From positions 1 through 35,742 of the forward strand of contig JBAJNL010000009.1 in assembly GCA_036881885.1 (NCBI GenBank): a DNA stretch of 35,742 nucleotides. The letters are read 5' to 3'. The DNA comes from JBAJNL01 sp036881885 (lineage in GTDB: Bacteria > Pseudomonadota > Alphaproteobacteria > Holosporales > Hepatobacteraceae). A program made the translations under genes and the position numbers. Each line of letters starts with the position of its first letter. Positions within the stretch are counted from its first letter, which is position 1. Below, piece after piece: positions 1 to 8,192 of this stretch. The notes beneath the pieces were generated by a model, which did no database searches, was not told the DNA's origin, and saw only the letters and a program-made list of their open reading frames with translations.

Positions 1-771
1 CTTCCTGAAGCCGAATCATCACATCTTGAGGCCGAAGACATTGATTTTGAGATTGTGTTTGAGGATGCGTGCTTGCTTGTGGTCAATAAACCAGCAGGAC
101 TCGTTGTGCATCCTGCCCCCGGTCATCACCAGGGGACACTTGTGCACGGATTGCTGAAAAAATGCACGCATTTATCGGGTATTGGTGGTGTGGCAAGGCC
201 TGGGATCGTGCATCGCCTTGATAAAGGCACCAGTGGTTTAATGATCGTGGCCAAAACAGACGAGGCGCATCACTTTTTATCACACCAGCTGCAAGAACGT
301 ACGCTGGGGCGCTTGTATCAAGCGCTTGTGTGGGGTTGTTTAAAGCCAGCACGTGGTACTATCGAGGCCCCTTTGGGACGTCATCCCGTGAACCGACAAA
401 AGCAGGCTGTGCGGCAGAAAGGGCGTTTTGCAAAAACGTTTTATCAAACGTGTGATGTGCTGAAAGAGACAAAGCTGACACATGTGATGTGTCGTTTATT
501 GACAGGACGCACCCATCAAATACGTGTTCATTTAGCGCACAAGGGGCATGCTTTGTTGGGCGACCCCTTGTATGGTGTGCGCCAGAGTGCTGCCAAAAAA
601 AATATTCTCAAAGAACTTTGGCCGCATGCAAGGCCGGCGTTACATGCCTCACACCTTTATTTTGTGCATCCTATCACCCAGAAAACGTGTTTTTTTGTGG
701 CGCCTTTTCCTGCGGATTGGCAGCATTTAGACCTTGTAATGCCTACAGTAAAGGCGGCAGCGTTCTTTTAA
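1..771 (+). CDS. rluD: RluD-type 23S rRNA pseudouridine synthase (5'-truncated by window)
   Basis: This is an RluA/RluD-family pseudouridine synthase, which isomerises uridines in 23S rRNA (helix 69 for true RluD). The frame is open from base 1, so the start and the usual N-terminal S4-like domain lie outside the window. The GTG at 55 is internal, because the family reading continues upstream of it. Visible family motifs are the VVNKPAGLVVHPAPGH block and the catalytic motif HRLDKGTSGL, whose Asp is the nucleophile. Further on come the conserved LLTGRTHQIRVHLAHKGHALLGDPLYG segments. The stop overlaps the convergent unknown gene by four bases. RluD rather than RluC or RluA is judged from the PAGLVVHPAPGH signature. 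Family assignment is firm; target specificity is inferred. Confidence 0.93.
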   Translation, partial: LPEAESSHLEAEDIDFEIVFEDACLLVVNKPAGLVVHPAPGHHQGTLVHGLLKKCTHLSGIGGVARPGIVHRLDKGTSGLMIVAKTDEAHHFLSHQLQERTLGRLYQALVWGCLKPARGTIEAPLGRHPVNRQKQAVRQKGRFAKTFYQTCDVLKETKLTHVMCRLLTGRTHQIRVHLAHKGHALLGDPLYGVRQSAAKKNILKELWPHARPALHASHLYFVHPITQKTCFFVAPFPADWQHLDLVMPTVKAAAFF

Positions 772-1373
772 ACTTTGCGTAGCAAACTTTTAAGGAAGTT
801 GACTAATTTTGCTGCTGTTTGTTTCTTTTTTTCTTCAAAAACCCGAAACTCTTTAAGCCGTTTGGGGTTGTTTTTTTCTATCCAACGACTCATTTGAAAA
901 GCAGTAATTTGAAAAATCTCTGTATCTTCGTGCAGTTTTGAGATGCTGTTATTAATGAGCTGCACTTTGTATCGTTTGGGTAATCTTTTACGCAAAAGCG
1001 CAACATGTTTTTCGATAAACTGTTGGGGATTGTCTGTTTGGTAGGCACGGATGTTTTGATTGAGCCATCGTGCATAGTGTTTTTCGTTAATTATCTTGTG
1101 CATGGCGTTCGCTTTTTGCCAAACCATATTAGGAAGGACCAGGCGTTTGTGCGCAAAAGCCGCAAACATTTTTTGACGCATGCGGTTTTTGAGTATCGCG
1201 TCGATCAATGGAACTGAAAGTTTGATTTTTGGTTTTTTTGGTTTTTGTGCTGTAGGAGAGGCTTCTTTTTTTGGCTCTTCTGCTAACAAAGGGGCGGCAA
1301 TGCAGAAAAGCGCAACGCAGAAAAGAATTGTTTTGCATCGCAAGTAAGAAAAGTGAGGCGTTTGAAAGAGCAT
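768..1373 (-). CDS. Exported protein of unknown function (201 aa)
   Basis: I do not recognise a family. The protein opens with a plausible Sec signal peptide: a hydrophobic stretch at about residues 15-30 ending LLA, with predicted cleavage near residue 31. A short Lys/Pro-rich linker follows, then a basic helical region of about 150 residues rich in Lys, Arg, Gln and Asn, with an Arg/Lys-rich tail. No catalytic motif, lipobox or later membrane segment is visible. It lies about 100 bases downstream of trmB on the same strand and could be read through from it. It converges on rluD with a four-base overlap. The helical, basic, periplasmic character loosely recalls MlaC-like proteins, but I see no motif that would support that name. 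Confidence 0.7.
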   Translation of the reverse strand: MLFQTPHFSYLRCKTILFCVALFCIAAPLLAEEPKKEASPTAQKPKKPKIKLSVPLIDAILKNRMRQKMFAAFAHKRLVLPNMVWQKANAMHKIINEKHYARWLNQNIRAYQTDNPQQFIEKHVALLRKRLPKRYKVQLINNSISKLHEDTEIFQITAFQMSRWIEKNNPKRLKEFRVFEEKKKQTAAKLVNFLKSLLRKV

Positions 1374-1473
1374 CTTGGCCTAAAGGTCGGTGCATTTTTT
1401 TGCAACCTTATGCAAGGCAGCGTCCAATCGTTGGGTATGTCTAAAAATTCTTGCCGTACCGACTTGTTGAGGG

Positions 1474-2175
1474 TTAGGGATGTTTTTTAAAAATAAAGTG
1501 ACCAAGCGGCTTGTTTTGCACCCGCGCTTTTTGAGCATAGCGCGTGAGTGGCCAATCTTGTGGCCATTGTGGCCAACACTGCGGGTCGGTTTCTCTCACG
1601 CCCGCTACTCTTGTGAGTTGTTTTTCTGCGTTCAGTGTTTTAAGAATATGCGCGATGTAAGCTGGGTCATCGCTGGCAATTCTGATTTCACCTTCAGGTT
1701 TTAAAAGACGAACGCACTGTTGCAGTGCGTCTTGTTGAATGAGCCGGCGTTTAAGATGACGCTTTTTTGGCCATGGGTCAGGAAATAAAATGTAAATGCG
1801 ATCGAAGGAATCTGCAGGCAAAAACGGCCACAGTTCTGAAATAGGCTGATTTGAAAGACGTAAGCGCTTTTGAAGCGCCGGCTCTTTTTTAATGAATTGC
1901 AGTGCTTTGACAATGCCATTTTGATAAGGCTCAACACCCAAGATGTGCGCATTGGGATCAGCGTTTAAAAGATGAAAGAGGTGTTCGCCACCGCCAAAGC
2001 CAATTTCTAGCAGCGTCAAAGGCGCCTTTTCGAAAGGTTTTTTTTCTTCGTTTGGTTCAAAGAGTACTTGGGGCAGCCAGTGCGTAAGCAGTGCTTTTTG
2101 TTCGGCGCTAAGCGGTCTGCCTTTCAAACGTCCGTAGAATGGTTTTTTTAAAGACAGAGGGTGTGGCGCAGGCAT
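1474..2175 (-). CDS. trmB: tRNA (guanine-N7-)-methyltransferase TrmB
   Basis: TrmB transfers a methyl group from S-adenosylmethionine to N7 of G46 in the tRNA variable loop. The family opening FYGRLKGRPLS is present, followed by the SAM-binding motif LLEIGFGGGEHL and the TrmB signature FPDPWPKKRHLKRRL. A conserved LTRYAQKA near the C terminus completes the pattern. The frame stays open upstream to 2340 inside lnt, but those residues are not TrmB-like. I chose the ATG at 2175, which gives 233 residues, the usual family length, and starts 14 bases after the lnt stop. No strong Shine-Dalgarno is visible, so translational coupling to lnt is likely. Confidence 0.93.
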   Translation of the reverse strand: MPAPHPLSLKKPFYGRLKGRPLSAEQKALLTHWLPQVLFEPNEEKKPFEKAPLTLLEIGFGGGEHLFHLLNADPNAHILGVEPYQNGIVKALQFIKKEPALQKRLRLSNQPISELWPFLPADSFDRIYILFPDPWPKKRHLKRRLIQQDALQQCVRLLKPEGEIRIASDDPAYIAHILKTLNAEKQLTRVAGVRETDPQCWPQWPQDWPLTRYAQKARVQNKPLGHFIFKKHP

Positions 2176-2189
2176 AAAAAAGGGCTCGT

Positions 2190-3839
2190 TTAAGATGTAC
2201 GTTTTGTTGTTTTGGGGTGTTTCTTCTTGGGGGGTGTTTTGTGAGAGGTCGGTGCAGGGGTTGAGGTAAGCCACAGCAAAAAAACAAATAAACAAAAAAG
2301 CCCCGCGATCAAAGGCAAATTTTGTGTTTGTTGAAACCATGTGTGCTGAAGACCTTTGGGTAGTTTAAAATCCAACACACTTTCTTCTAAGATGGGTAGC
2401 TTTTCAAGTACCTGACCATAGGGTGAAATCAAAGCTGAAATACCCGTGTTGGTCACGCGTACAAGGGGGAGCCCTGTTTCAATGGCCCTAAAGCGCCCAA
2501 GATCAAGGTGTTGATAAAGGCCCCAGCTGTCTTGGAACCAGGCGTCGTTGGTTAACTCTAGAAGCCATTGCGGCTTGGGGTCTTGGGCCCTAACGTGTGT
2601 GTTAAAAGCAGTGTCAAAGCAGATAAGCGGCATAAAAGGCGGCGCACCTTTTAAAGAAAGGGTTTTGTTTTCTGTGCCGGCTGAAAAGTCTTGTCCACCC
2701 GCAGTGACAGCTTTAATCCAGTGGGTGGGCAAAAAGGTTTCTAAAAGGCGCCGACCCGGCACGTATTCGCCAAAGGGTGCCAGGTGCTGTTTGTCATACG
2801 TGCCTTCGATAGCACCTGTTGGTAAGATGACAAAAAGGCTATTAAAAAGCTTTTGGCTTGCTGCGCGCATGAAGCCTGCAACCAATGTTTGGTGCTTTGT
2901 AAGAGGCGGCTGCCAGAAAACATACTTTGTGTGTGAAATCACGTAAGAAAAGGCAACCTCTGGCCATAAAATGTGTGTTAAGGGTTCTTGGGATGGCAAG
3001 CGCGTTAGCTCTTTTAAACGTTTGTGGTGGCTGGCTTGGTAGAGGGCTCCCTGTAGTTTTTCTTGGGGTGAAATATTGGGCTGCACAAGACGCATAAAAG
3101 TGTTTTCGTGGCAGGGGGTGATTTGTGGACGGAAGGCGCCCCACACACTGCCCAGCACAAAAAGTCCCACCAAAAGGCTGGTAAGAGATAGCCTGGTTTT
3201 GTGCCGTCTTTTTTCTAAAGGCATGATCCAAAGCGCAGGTAGCAGAAAAAAACCGCAGGTTAAAAAACTCAGGGCGTTCGTTCCTATTAAAGACGCACTT
3301 TGCATCACAGACAGAGTATCACCCCACATGTGTGCTAAAAAGTTCCAAGGCAAAGGGGCGCCCGGAAAATGAGCGCGTGCCCACTCAGACAGCGTCCAAG
3401 CCAGCCAAAACACAAGCCAAAAAGCGAGGTCTTCAAAATTTTTTTTCTGATTGTGCTGTCTGAAAAAAAGCATCAGGAAACCAAAAATGGCCGTGTGGAG
3501 CAAGGCAATAAGCAGCGGAATACCTAGCAATGAAAAAGGCAGTAAGAACCAGAATTTCTTAAGGTCAGCCCCCATTGACAGAGAAACCCAATAAAAACTG
3601 ACGAGGAAAAAGCCAAAAGACCATGCGGTCAAAGCGCGCAGTGCTTTAAGAAAGGGTTGTGTGGCCATCATTTTAAAAAGCCCTACGAAAGAGATCATTA
3701 AAAAAGGCCAACAATATAAAGGTGCGAAACCCAAGGCTGCAAAGGCGCCAAGACCGATCAATGCTGTGATTTCAACAAAAGTGTTATCAAGCCACTTGTC
3801 GTGTGCTGCTGAAAAAGAGGTCAAAAAATGGTCGATCAC
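2190..3839 (-). CDS. lnt: Apolipoprotein N-acyltransferase
   Basis: Lnt adds the third acyl chain to the N-terminal cysteine of lipoproteins in the inner membrane, after Lgt and LspA have acted. The 549-residue protein has about six N-terminal membrane segments (residues 25-235), a periplasmic nitrilase-like domain, and a final membrane helix near 515-530. The catalytic triad is visible: Glu294 in LWPEVAFSY, Lys350 in YDKQHLAPFGEYVPG and Cys407 in LICFDTAF. The start is a GTG at 3839 without a clear ribosome site. It follows ybeY on the same strand after about 95 bases. In many alphaproteobacteria a corC-like gene sits between these two; here it is absent. lgt lies elsewhere in this window. 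Confidence 0.95.
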   Translation of the reverse strand: MIDHFLTSFSAAHDKWLDNTFVEITALIGLGAFAALGFAPLYCWPFLMISFVGLFKMMATQPFLKALRALTAWSFGFFLVSFYWVSLSMGADLKKFWFLLPFSLLGIPLLIALLHTAIFGFLMLFFRQHNQKKNFEDLAFWLVFWLAWTLSEWARAHFPGAPLPWNFLAHMWGDTLSVMQSASLIGTNALSFLTCGFFLLPALWIMPLEKRRHKTRLSLTSLLVGLFVLGSVWGAFRPQITPCHENTFMRLVQPNISPQEKLQGALYQASHHKRLKELTRLPSQEPLTHILWPEVAFSYVISHTKYVFWQPPLTKHQTLVAGFMRAASQKLFNSLFVILPTGAIEGTYDKQHLAPFGEYVPGRRLLETFLPTHWIKAVTAGGQDFSAGTENKTLSLKGAPPFMPLICFDTAFNTHVRAQDPKPQWLLELTNDAWFQDSWGLYQHLDLGRFRAIETGLPLVRVTNTGISALISPYGQVLEKLPILEESVLDFKLPKGLQHTWFQQTQNLPLIAGLFCLFVFLLWLTSTPAPTSHKTPPKKKHPKTTKRTS

Positions 3840-3934
3840 AAAAAAGAAAGCGGTGTTGCGTTTGCGATCAGTTTAGCATTTTTCACACATAAAAGCGCGT
3901 TTTATGTTGCAAGAAAACATCAAAACGCCCCCTT

Positions 3935-4396
3935 TTAAAGCGTGTCGTGGCAAGGGTCGTTTATGCCTAACCTTTTTAAAATATCACTTTCAAGCTTTTG
4001 CATTTGGATAGCTTCGGCTTTTTCAATATGGTCAAACCCACGCAAGTGCAAAATGCCGTGAACCAACATATGGGTAAGGTGGTCTTTAAAAGGGCGCTCA
4101 AGATCGCAAGCTTCATCTTTGATGACCTCAAGTGCAACGATCACGTCTCCAAGCAGCGTGTTTTGTCCGTCTATGGCAGGTGCCTCAAGCGGAAAAGACA
4201 GAACGTTGGTTGGTTTGTCTTGATGGCGATAGCGCGCATTGTATTGCTGAATGGTGCGTTTGCTTGTAAAGAGAAAACTGACTGTGGCCTTCTGTTTACA
4301 AGGTACAGTTGCATTGCAAGCATTTAAAATCTGCTGAAGCCATGCTTTGGTAGGCACAAAAAGTGCGTGCCATGCTTTGGGATTGGTGATGCGCAC
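3935..4396 (-). CDS. ybeY: Endoribonuclease YbeY, rRNA maturation factor
   Basis: YbeY is a single-strand-specific metallo-endoribonuclease that matures the 16S rRNA 3' end and takes part in ribosome quality control. The 153-residue product carries the diagnostic zinc motif HGILHLRGFDH, with ligands His113, His117 and His123. Ahead of it are the conserved TNVLSFPLEAP and LLGDVIVALE segments. It begins with a GTG at 4396, eight bases after the phoH stop, so the two are probably co-transcribed and coupled. The phoH-ybeY pairing is widespread in bacteria. The residues before the first conserved block are poorly conserved, so the exact start is less certain than the function. Confidence 0.95.
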   Translation of the reverse strand: MRITNPKAWHALFVPTKAWLQQILNACNATVPCKQKATVSFLFTSKRTIQQYNARYRHQDKPTNVLSFPLEAPAIDGQNTLLGDVIVALEVIKDEACDLERPFKDHLTHMLVHGILHLRGFDHIEKAEAIQMQKLESDILKRLGINDPCHDTL

Positions 4397-4404
4397 AAGG
4401 GCAT

Positions 4405-5397
4405 CTATGTGTTGGAGTGTTGTAATGGTGTCTCTTTAGAAATCGCTTGCTCTTGCTCACGATACGCATCCATAATTTTTTTCACAAGAGGATGGCGTAC
4501 ACAGTTAGATGCATCCAAGAAAATTGTGGCCACATCATTGATTTGCTTCAGTGTGTTTGTGGCAGAGGCAAGGCTGCTTTCTTTGCGCGCGATGTCGATT
4601 TGTGAGGGATCGCCCGTGATCACCATGCGTGAGCCTTCGCCTATACGCGTGAGCAGCATTTTCATTTGGGTGTGCGTGATATTTTGTGCTTCATCCACAA
4701 TAATAAACGCATCGCTTAGTGTGCGGCCGCGCATGTAGGCCAGCGGTGCGGCTTCAATTTCTTGGGTGTCAACTTTTTTATTGATGACATCAAGAGGCAA
4801 CAGACTGTACAAGGCATCATAAAAAGGTTGCAGGTAAGGATTAATTTTTTCTTGTAATGAGCCGGGCAAAAAGCCAAGTTTTTCACCTGCTTCAATCGCA
4901 GGTCTTACAAGAATAATGCGTTTGACGCGCCCTTTTGCAAGTTGCTCAAGGCCAAAGGCGATCGAAAGAAAGGTTTTGCCTGTGCCGGCAGCACCCAAGA
5001 CAAAGACAAGGGGGTAAGCCTCTAAAGCCTGAAGGTAAATATCCTGCCCCTTTGTTTTAGGCACAATGCGTTTGCCTTTTAAGCGACTTAGTTCGATGGG
5101 TTGAAGGCGTGGCGTATCTGTGTTTGTTGTGAGGCTTTCTTGCAGCAGGCGCTTGACATCAAAAGGATCAAGTGCACTTTTTGCGGCATAAGCGTAAAGC
5201 TTTTCAAGGGCAAGACGCACCGTTTTCATTTTTTGGGCAGTGCTTGCTGTAATCGAAAACTGATTGCCGTTATGCGTAATGGAAGTGCCTGTGAGTTTTT
5301 CAAGCGCATCAAGATTCTCGTTTTCAGGGCCGACGAGATTTTGAATTTGTTCGTTGGAAGAAAACTCTACTAAAGACGCAGCAGAAACTTCGTTCAT
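4405..5397 (-). CDS. ybeZ: PhoH-family ATPase (YbeZ-like)
   Basis: This is a PhoH-like P-loop ATPase associated with YbeY and RNA metabolism. From the chosen start, Walker A is GAAGTGKT at residues 135-142. Downstream are LVRPAIEAGEKLGFLPG, the Walker B region IIVDEAQN, and sensor-like RMVITGDPSQID. All are classical PhoH blocks. The N-terminal part (residues 5-85) is the KH-like region typical of the family. The open frame runs 63 codons further upstream, to 5586, where it would overlap the 3' end of tRNA-Arg. Those codons do not look like PhoH, so I chose the ATG at 5397, giving the normal length of 330 residues. It heads the phoH-ybeY-lnt-trmB run. Confidence 0.92.
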   Translation of the reverse strand: MNEVSAASLVEFSSNEQIQNLVGPENENLDALEKLTGTSITHNGNQFSITASTAQKMKTVRLALEKLYAYAAKSALDPFDVKRLLQESLTTNTDTPRLQPIELSRLKGKRIVPKTKGQDIYLQALEAYPLVFVLGAAGTGKTFLSIAFGLEQLAKGRVKRIILVRPAIEAGEKLGFLPGSLQEKINPYLQPFYDALYSLLPLDVINKKVDTQEIEAAPLAYMRGRTLSDAFIIVDEAQNITHTQMKMLLTRIGEGSRMVITGDPSQIDIARKESSLASATNTLKQINDVATIFLDASNCVRHPLVKKIMDAYREQEQAISKETPLQHSNT

Positions 5398-5580
5398 TAA
5401 GAGATTCTCATCAACAGATTGTAAAAAAGCATAAACCCTAAAAGCTGTTTCCGTGACCCATTTTTTATGATGACACCTAGACGATAAAAACTTTGTTAAA
5501 GCAGTCAGAAGGGTTGTTGGGTCTGCGCTTAAGACGTCCAAAAAGAAGATTTTTATTTTTGAAAAAGGCCACATCACAAA

Positions 5581-5657
5581 TGGCACGCCCGAGAAGATTC
5601 GAACTCCTAACCTCCAGATCCGTAGTCTGGTGCTCTATCCAGTTGAGCTACGAGCGC
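5581..5657 (-). tRNA. tRNA-Arg(ACG)
   Basis: A complete 77-nt cloverleaf on the minus strand. The acceptor arms GCGCTCG/CGGGCGT pair with one terminal G-U wobble. The discriminator is G and CCA is encoded. The anticodon loop CTACGGA gives anticodon ACG, expected to be edited to ICG by TadA and to read CGU, CGC and CGA. The T-arm carries GTTCGAAT. A good promoter lies eight bases upstream. It is divergent from tRNA-Pro. Confidence 0.96.
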
Positions 5658-5665
5658 ATAGGTTA

Positions 5666-5694
5666 AGGTTAAAAAAGAACAGCAAAAAACGCAA
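5666..5694 (-). promoter_or_regulatory. Predicted sigma70 promoter for tRNA-Arg
   Basis: On the minus strand, a -35 box TTGCGT (5689-5694) and a -10 box TAACCT (5666-5671) are separated by exactly 17 bases. The -10 box ends eight bases before the mature 5' end of tRNA-Arg, a fitting distance for a short tRNA leader. Predicted from sequence only. Confidence 0.55.
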
Positions 5695-5876
5695 GAGCCG
5701 CGCGCTAACATGTGTGTGTTGTCTTCGTTTTATGATAAAGCTTGTGGCGCGTGGATGCTTAAAAAAGTATTCGGGGCCTGCTATTGTCTTCATCATGGGA
5801 CTCTGTTGGCAGGGTGCAAATCTGTTCTGAAAAAAAAATTTTTTATCAAGCAAAAGCTGGGCTCAAAGAAGCCAAC

Positions 5877-5905
5877 TTGTTTTTAAAAAAAAACTTGCAT
5901 AGACT
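5877..5905 (+). promoter_or_regulatory. Predicted sigma70 promoter for tRNA-Pro
   Basis: A -35 box TTGTTT (5877-5882) and a -10 box TAGACT (5900-5905) are spaced 17 bases apart. The mature tRNA-Pro 5' end is nine bases past the -10 box, implying a very short leader. An A-tract fills the spacer. Predicted from sequence only. Confidence 0.45.
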
Positions 5906-5914
5906 GGCAAGTAT

Positions 5915-5991
5915 CGGAGTGTGGCGCAGCCTGGTAGCGCACCACGCTGGGGGTGTGGGGGCCGTGGGTTCAAATCCCACCACTCCGACCA
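5915..5991 (+). tRNA. tRNA-Pro(GGG)
   Basis: A complete 77-nt cloverleaf. The acceptor arms CGGAGTG/CACTCCG pair perfectly, the discriminator is A and CCA is encoded. The anticodon loop CTGGGGG gives anticodon GGG, which reads CCC and CCU. The T-arm GTGGG-TTCAAAT-CCCAC is perfect. A short T run follows the gene and may help termination. Confidence 0.96.
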
Positions 5992-6006
5992 CACATTTTT
6001 CGAACC

Positions 6007-6675
6007 TTACGCAAAGATTCTGGCGTTTTTCTTGAGATTTTCCGTATGAATGGGTGCTCTGTGCCAGACAACGCGATAGGCATTCTTAATCTCGGCATCA
6101 ACAACTTTGGCTTGAGGATGATGCTCGGGTAAGTTTAATGCTTCAAGCGTCACAAAGCCTGGCTGGCTGCCCTTGGCCATCTTACGTAAAAAAGGCCCAC
6201 CTTCGGTGGTTTCAACCAGTGCAACCTCATCCCAATAATAGGGAATCTCTGCAAGTGGAATCGAAAGGCCAACCACATAATCGCCCGACTTAAAGAAGGG
6301 AGACATGTGCTGGTCAGCAATCTTGTGGAAGCAAAACTCTTCTTTGTAATAGCTTTTAAGGTTTTCAAACTCTTTTTCAACAAAAACGTTTTCGGGCATT
6401 AAGGCAGGATTGTTCAAGCCCAGCGCTCTTAAAGGCGACGGTTGTTCGCCCTCTAAAAGCCAGGCCGCTGTACAAAACACGCCAAAGTCAGCAAACATAC
6501 CCACAAGCGCGTTTGCCCCTTTGCGTGTTAAGCGTGCGACATCATTTTCCCAGGCTTTGAGCGTACTTTCACTCAGGCGCGTTTTGCTGCAAAAATCATT
6601 ACGAGAAGGAGAACAGTAAGCACGAATGGCCCTAAGCCGTGCACCGGGTGTTTGAAGCTCTAATTTTAGTTTCAT
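6007..6675 (-). CDS. HTH transcriptional regulator with degenerate LexA/S24-like domain
   Basis: A probable DNA-binding repressor of 222 residues. The N-terminal part (about residues 12-60) reads like an XRE-type helix-turn-helix that selects its start by an FCSKTRLSESTLKAWEND pattern. The C-terminal half (about 115-205) resembles the S24/LexA sensor fold. The usual Gly-Asp-Ser-Met-x-Pro motif is replaced by DQHMSP at 121-126, so the catalytic serine position is His123. The basic residue region is LRKM at 163-166. Self-cleavage therefore seems unlikely. The frame is open to a TTG at 6708, but the ATG at 6675 has an AAGGA upstream and is preferred. It lies beyond ruvC, behind a very AT-rich leader that may be self-regulated. 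Its targets are unknown. Confidence 0.8.
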   Translation of the reverse strand: MKLKLELQTPGARLRAIRAYCSPSRNDFCSKTRLSESTLKAWENDVARLTRKGANALVGMFADFGVFCTAAWLLEGEQPSPLRALGLNNPALMPENVFVEKEFENLKSYYKEEFCFHKIADQHMSPFFKSGDYVVGLSIPLAEIPYYWDEVALVETTEGGPFLRKMAKGSQPGFVTLEALNLPEHHPQAKVVDAEIKNAYRVVWHRAPIHTENLKKNARIFA

Positions 6676-6868
6676 TGAAGTTGTGAGTCCTTGTTTACTT
6701 ATTGTCAACTTTGTCTTTCTTTTTCTAACAAATAACCATTTAAGGGAACAAAAATCAATAAATAGTGTAATAAAAAATTTTTAGTAAAAAAAACTTATAA
6801 TTTTAACTACAAAATACACAAACTATACAAAGAGTCAACAAGAATCACAAATAAAAAAAGAAACAAAA
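6676..6868. promoter_or_regulatory. AT-rich control region of the HTH regulator, with three 9-bp repeats
   Basis: This 193-base gap between the ruvC stop and the regulator start is far more AT-rich than its surroundings. It holds three adjacent 9-mers at 6805-6831 (AACTACAAA, ATACACAAA, CTATACAAA). Read on the minus strand, each begins TTTGT. A GTTGACTC-like -35 candidate for the regulator lies next to them, at about 6832-6837. The repeats could be binding sites, but in DNA this AT-rich they may be chance. Confidence 0.35.
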
Positions 6869-7342
6869 CTAAAAATTCTGATTTGTATAGAGCTGTGTCA
6901 GCGCAACTGCCACCGCATCTGCTTCGTGAGAGTTTAATTTTTTTTCTGTATTCAATGCCTGTTGGACCATAAAAACAACCTGCTGTTTGGTTGCATGTCC
7001 ATTTCCTGTCATTATTTTTTTAATATGTGTGGGTGCGTACTCAAAAAGGGGTAGGTTAAAAAGTCCAGTGAGCAAAAGGCTCATGCTACGGGCGCTTGCA
7101 AGGGCAAGGCTGTCAGGCTTGCCGCGTCCCACAAGTGTTTTTTCGATGGCCACAAGATGGGGCGTTTTTTCTTCAAAGATTTTTTGCAGTTGATGAAAGA
7201 GCGAAACGAGTCTTTTTTCAAGGGGCTGCTGTGCATTGGTTGCAATGCAACCCCAGGCGGCTTTTTGAGGTGTGTCTTTTAAGGGAAGAAGGGCCCAGCC
7301 TGTGTGACACAGGCCAGGATCAATTCCCAAAATAAAGGCCAT
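6869..7342 (-). CDS. ruvC: Holliday junction resolvase RuvC
   Basis: RuvC cleaves Holliday junctions, working with the RuvAB branch-migration motor. The 157-residue protein has the RNase H-like first strand FILGIDPGLCHTGWA with its catalytic Asp. It then has the catalytic Glu in VAIEKTLVGRG and a C-terminal SHEADAVAVALTQ. In the last motif the metal ligands are His and Asp three residues apart, as in Thermus RuvC, rather than the Asp-Asp of E. coli. The frame stays open upstream, but the ATG at 7342 gives the true family N terminus and lies eight bases after the secB stop, suggesting coupling. No ruvA or ruvB is in the window. Confidence 0.95.
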   Translation of the reverse strand: MAFILGIDPGLCHTGWALLPLKDTPQKAAWGCIATNAQQPLEKRLVSLFHQLQKIFEEKTPHLVAIEKTLVGRGKPDSLALASARSMSLLLTGLFNLPLFEYAPTHIKKIMTGNGHATKQQVVFMVQQALNTEKKLNSHEADAVAVALTQLYTNQNF

Positions 7343-7350
7343 ATGTGTAC

Positions 7351-7803
7351 TTAGTGGGCGGTGGCTTGTTTTTTTTGGTGATGCAGGGCGGTAAAGTCGA
7401 TAGCCGGCGCCAGCACAAGAGGTGGGAAGCCACTGTCTTGCGTAATGTTTGTAATGGTTGCTCTGGCCGCAGGAAACAAAATGCGTGGGCACTCGAATTG
7501 CAGCACGTTTTGTTTGGTGGTGACATCATCGCACTCTACTAAAAAGGCGCCTGCATAGCTTAAGTCGATTAAATAGATAGGTTTGTCTTGCTCTTTGACT
7601 GTGGCATTGATACGTAGCACCACCTCATATCTGTTGTTTTTTAAATCATGGGTTGTGACATCAAAGTCAAGACTTGTTTGTGGAGCTTTAGGCGGATTGG
7701 AAAGATAGTGCGATAACTGCGTGTTCTCAAAAGAAAGATCTTTGATGTATTGTGCTGCAATACTAAGATTAATATTTTTTGACGTCTCGTTTGTTTGTGC
7801 CAT
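7351..7803 (-). CDS. secB: Protein-export chaperone SecB
   Basis: SecB keeps precursor proteins unfolded and hands them to SecA for Sec export. The 150-residue protein is typical in length. It carries AAQYIKDLSFENTQ at the N terminus and the strongly conserved LQFECPRILFPAARATITNITQDSGFPPL block toward the C terminus. It starts with the ATG at 7803 and is followed directly by ruvC. Its presence fits the number of genes with Sec signal peptides here. Tetramer formation and SecA docking are known for the family and not visible directly. Confidence 0.97.
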   Translation of the reverse strand: MAQTNETSKNINLSIAAQYIKDLSFENTQLSHYLSNPPKAPQTSLDFDVTTHDLKNNRYEVVLRINATVKEQDKPIYLIDLSYAGAFLVECDDVTTKQNVLQFECPRILFPAARATITNITQDSGFPPLVLAPAIDFTALHHQKKQATAH

Positions 7804-7878
7804 GGGTTGCAGTCCTTTTTGAAAAATGCTTAAGGACTATTCTTTCAAATAACGGTACGTTTTAAAAGAGTCCGAACC

Positions 7879-8097
7879 TTACTCGGTGCTGATTTGCGCG
7901 CCTAAGTGTTGTTTGATGCGGCGCGTATAGTGGTAACGTTCTTTCAGCTGATTTTCTTTTTGCATAAAAACGTTGAGCAAGACATCGTAGGCCGAGCGCA
8001 ATTGTGTGCGTTCATTTTCTGAAATTGTTTTTTGTGCGCAGCGCTTTTGCACAAGTGATAGAAGTAATCTTGAAGATTCCATAGAAAGAGTCATCAT
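7879..8097 (-). CDS. Small protein of unknown function (72 aa)
   Basis: A short open frame between secB and the divergent truA. The product is soluble and mostly helical in composition, with many charged residues and a basic Arg-Arg-Ile-Lys stretch near the end. No family is recognised. The frame can also start at a TTG at 8115, six codons earlier. I chose the ATG at 8097, although neither start has a convincing Shine-Dalgarno site. Helical content and length recall small flagellar or cell-cycle accessory proteins, but this is only an impression. It could be a chance open frame. Confidence 0.45.
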   Translation of the reverse strand: MMTLSMESSRLLLSLVQKRCAQKTISENERTQLRSAYDVLLNVFMQKENQLKERYHYTRRIKQHLGAQISTE

Positions 8098-8192
8098 AAC
8101 ATCATTTACTTTCAATCACGTGCCTTATTTCTCATCATGGAAGGGAATTATCTACAAAACGTATAAACCGAATTAAAAAAGTGTAAAAAACG

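Noticed and set aside
5398..5586. N-terminal extension of the PhoH-like protein (63 codons)
   Set aside because: It would overlap the 3' end of tRNA-Arg and does not resemble PhoH; the internal ATG at 5397 gives the normal length.
5658..5876. Possible gene or RNA between tRNA-Arg and tRNA-Pro
   Set aside because: Only short frames with no ribosome site or recognisable product; nothing beyond the two tRNA promoters.
5784..6035. Open frame of 83 codons crossing tRNA-Pro
   Set aside because: It runs through the whole tRNA gene and has no recognisable protein content.
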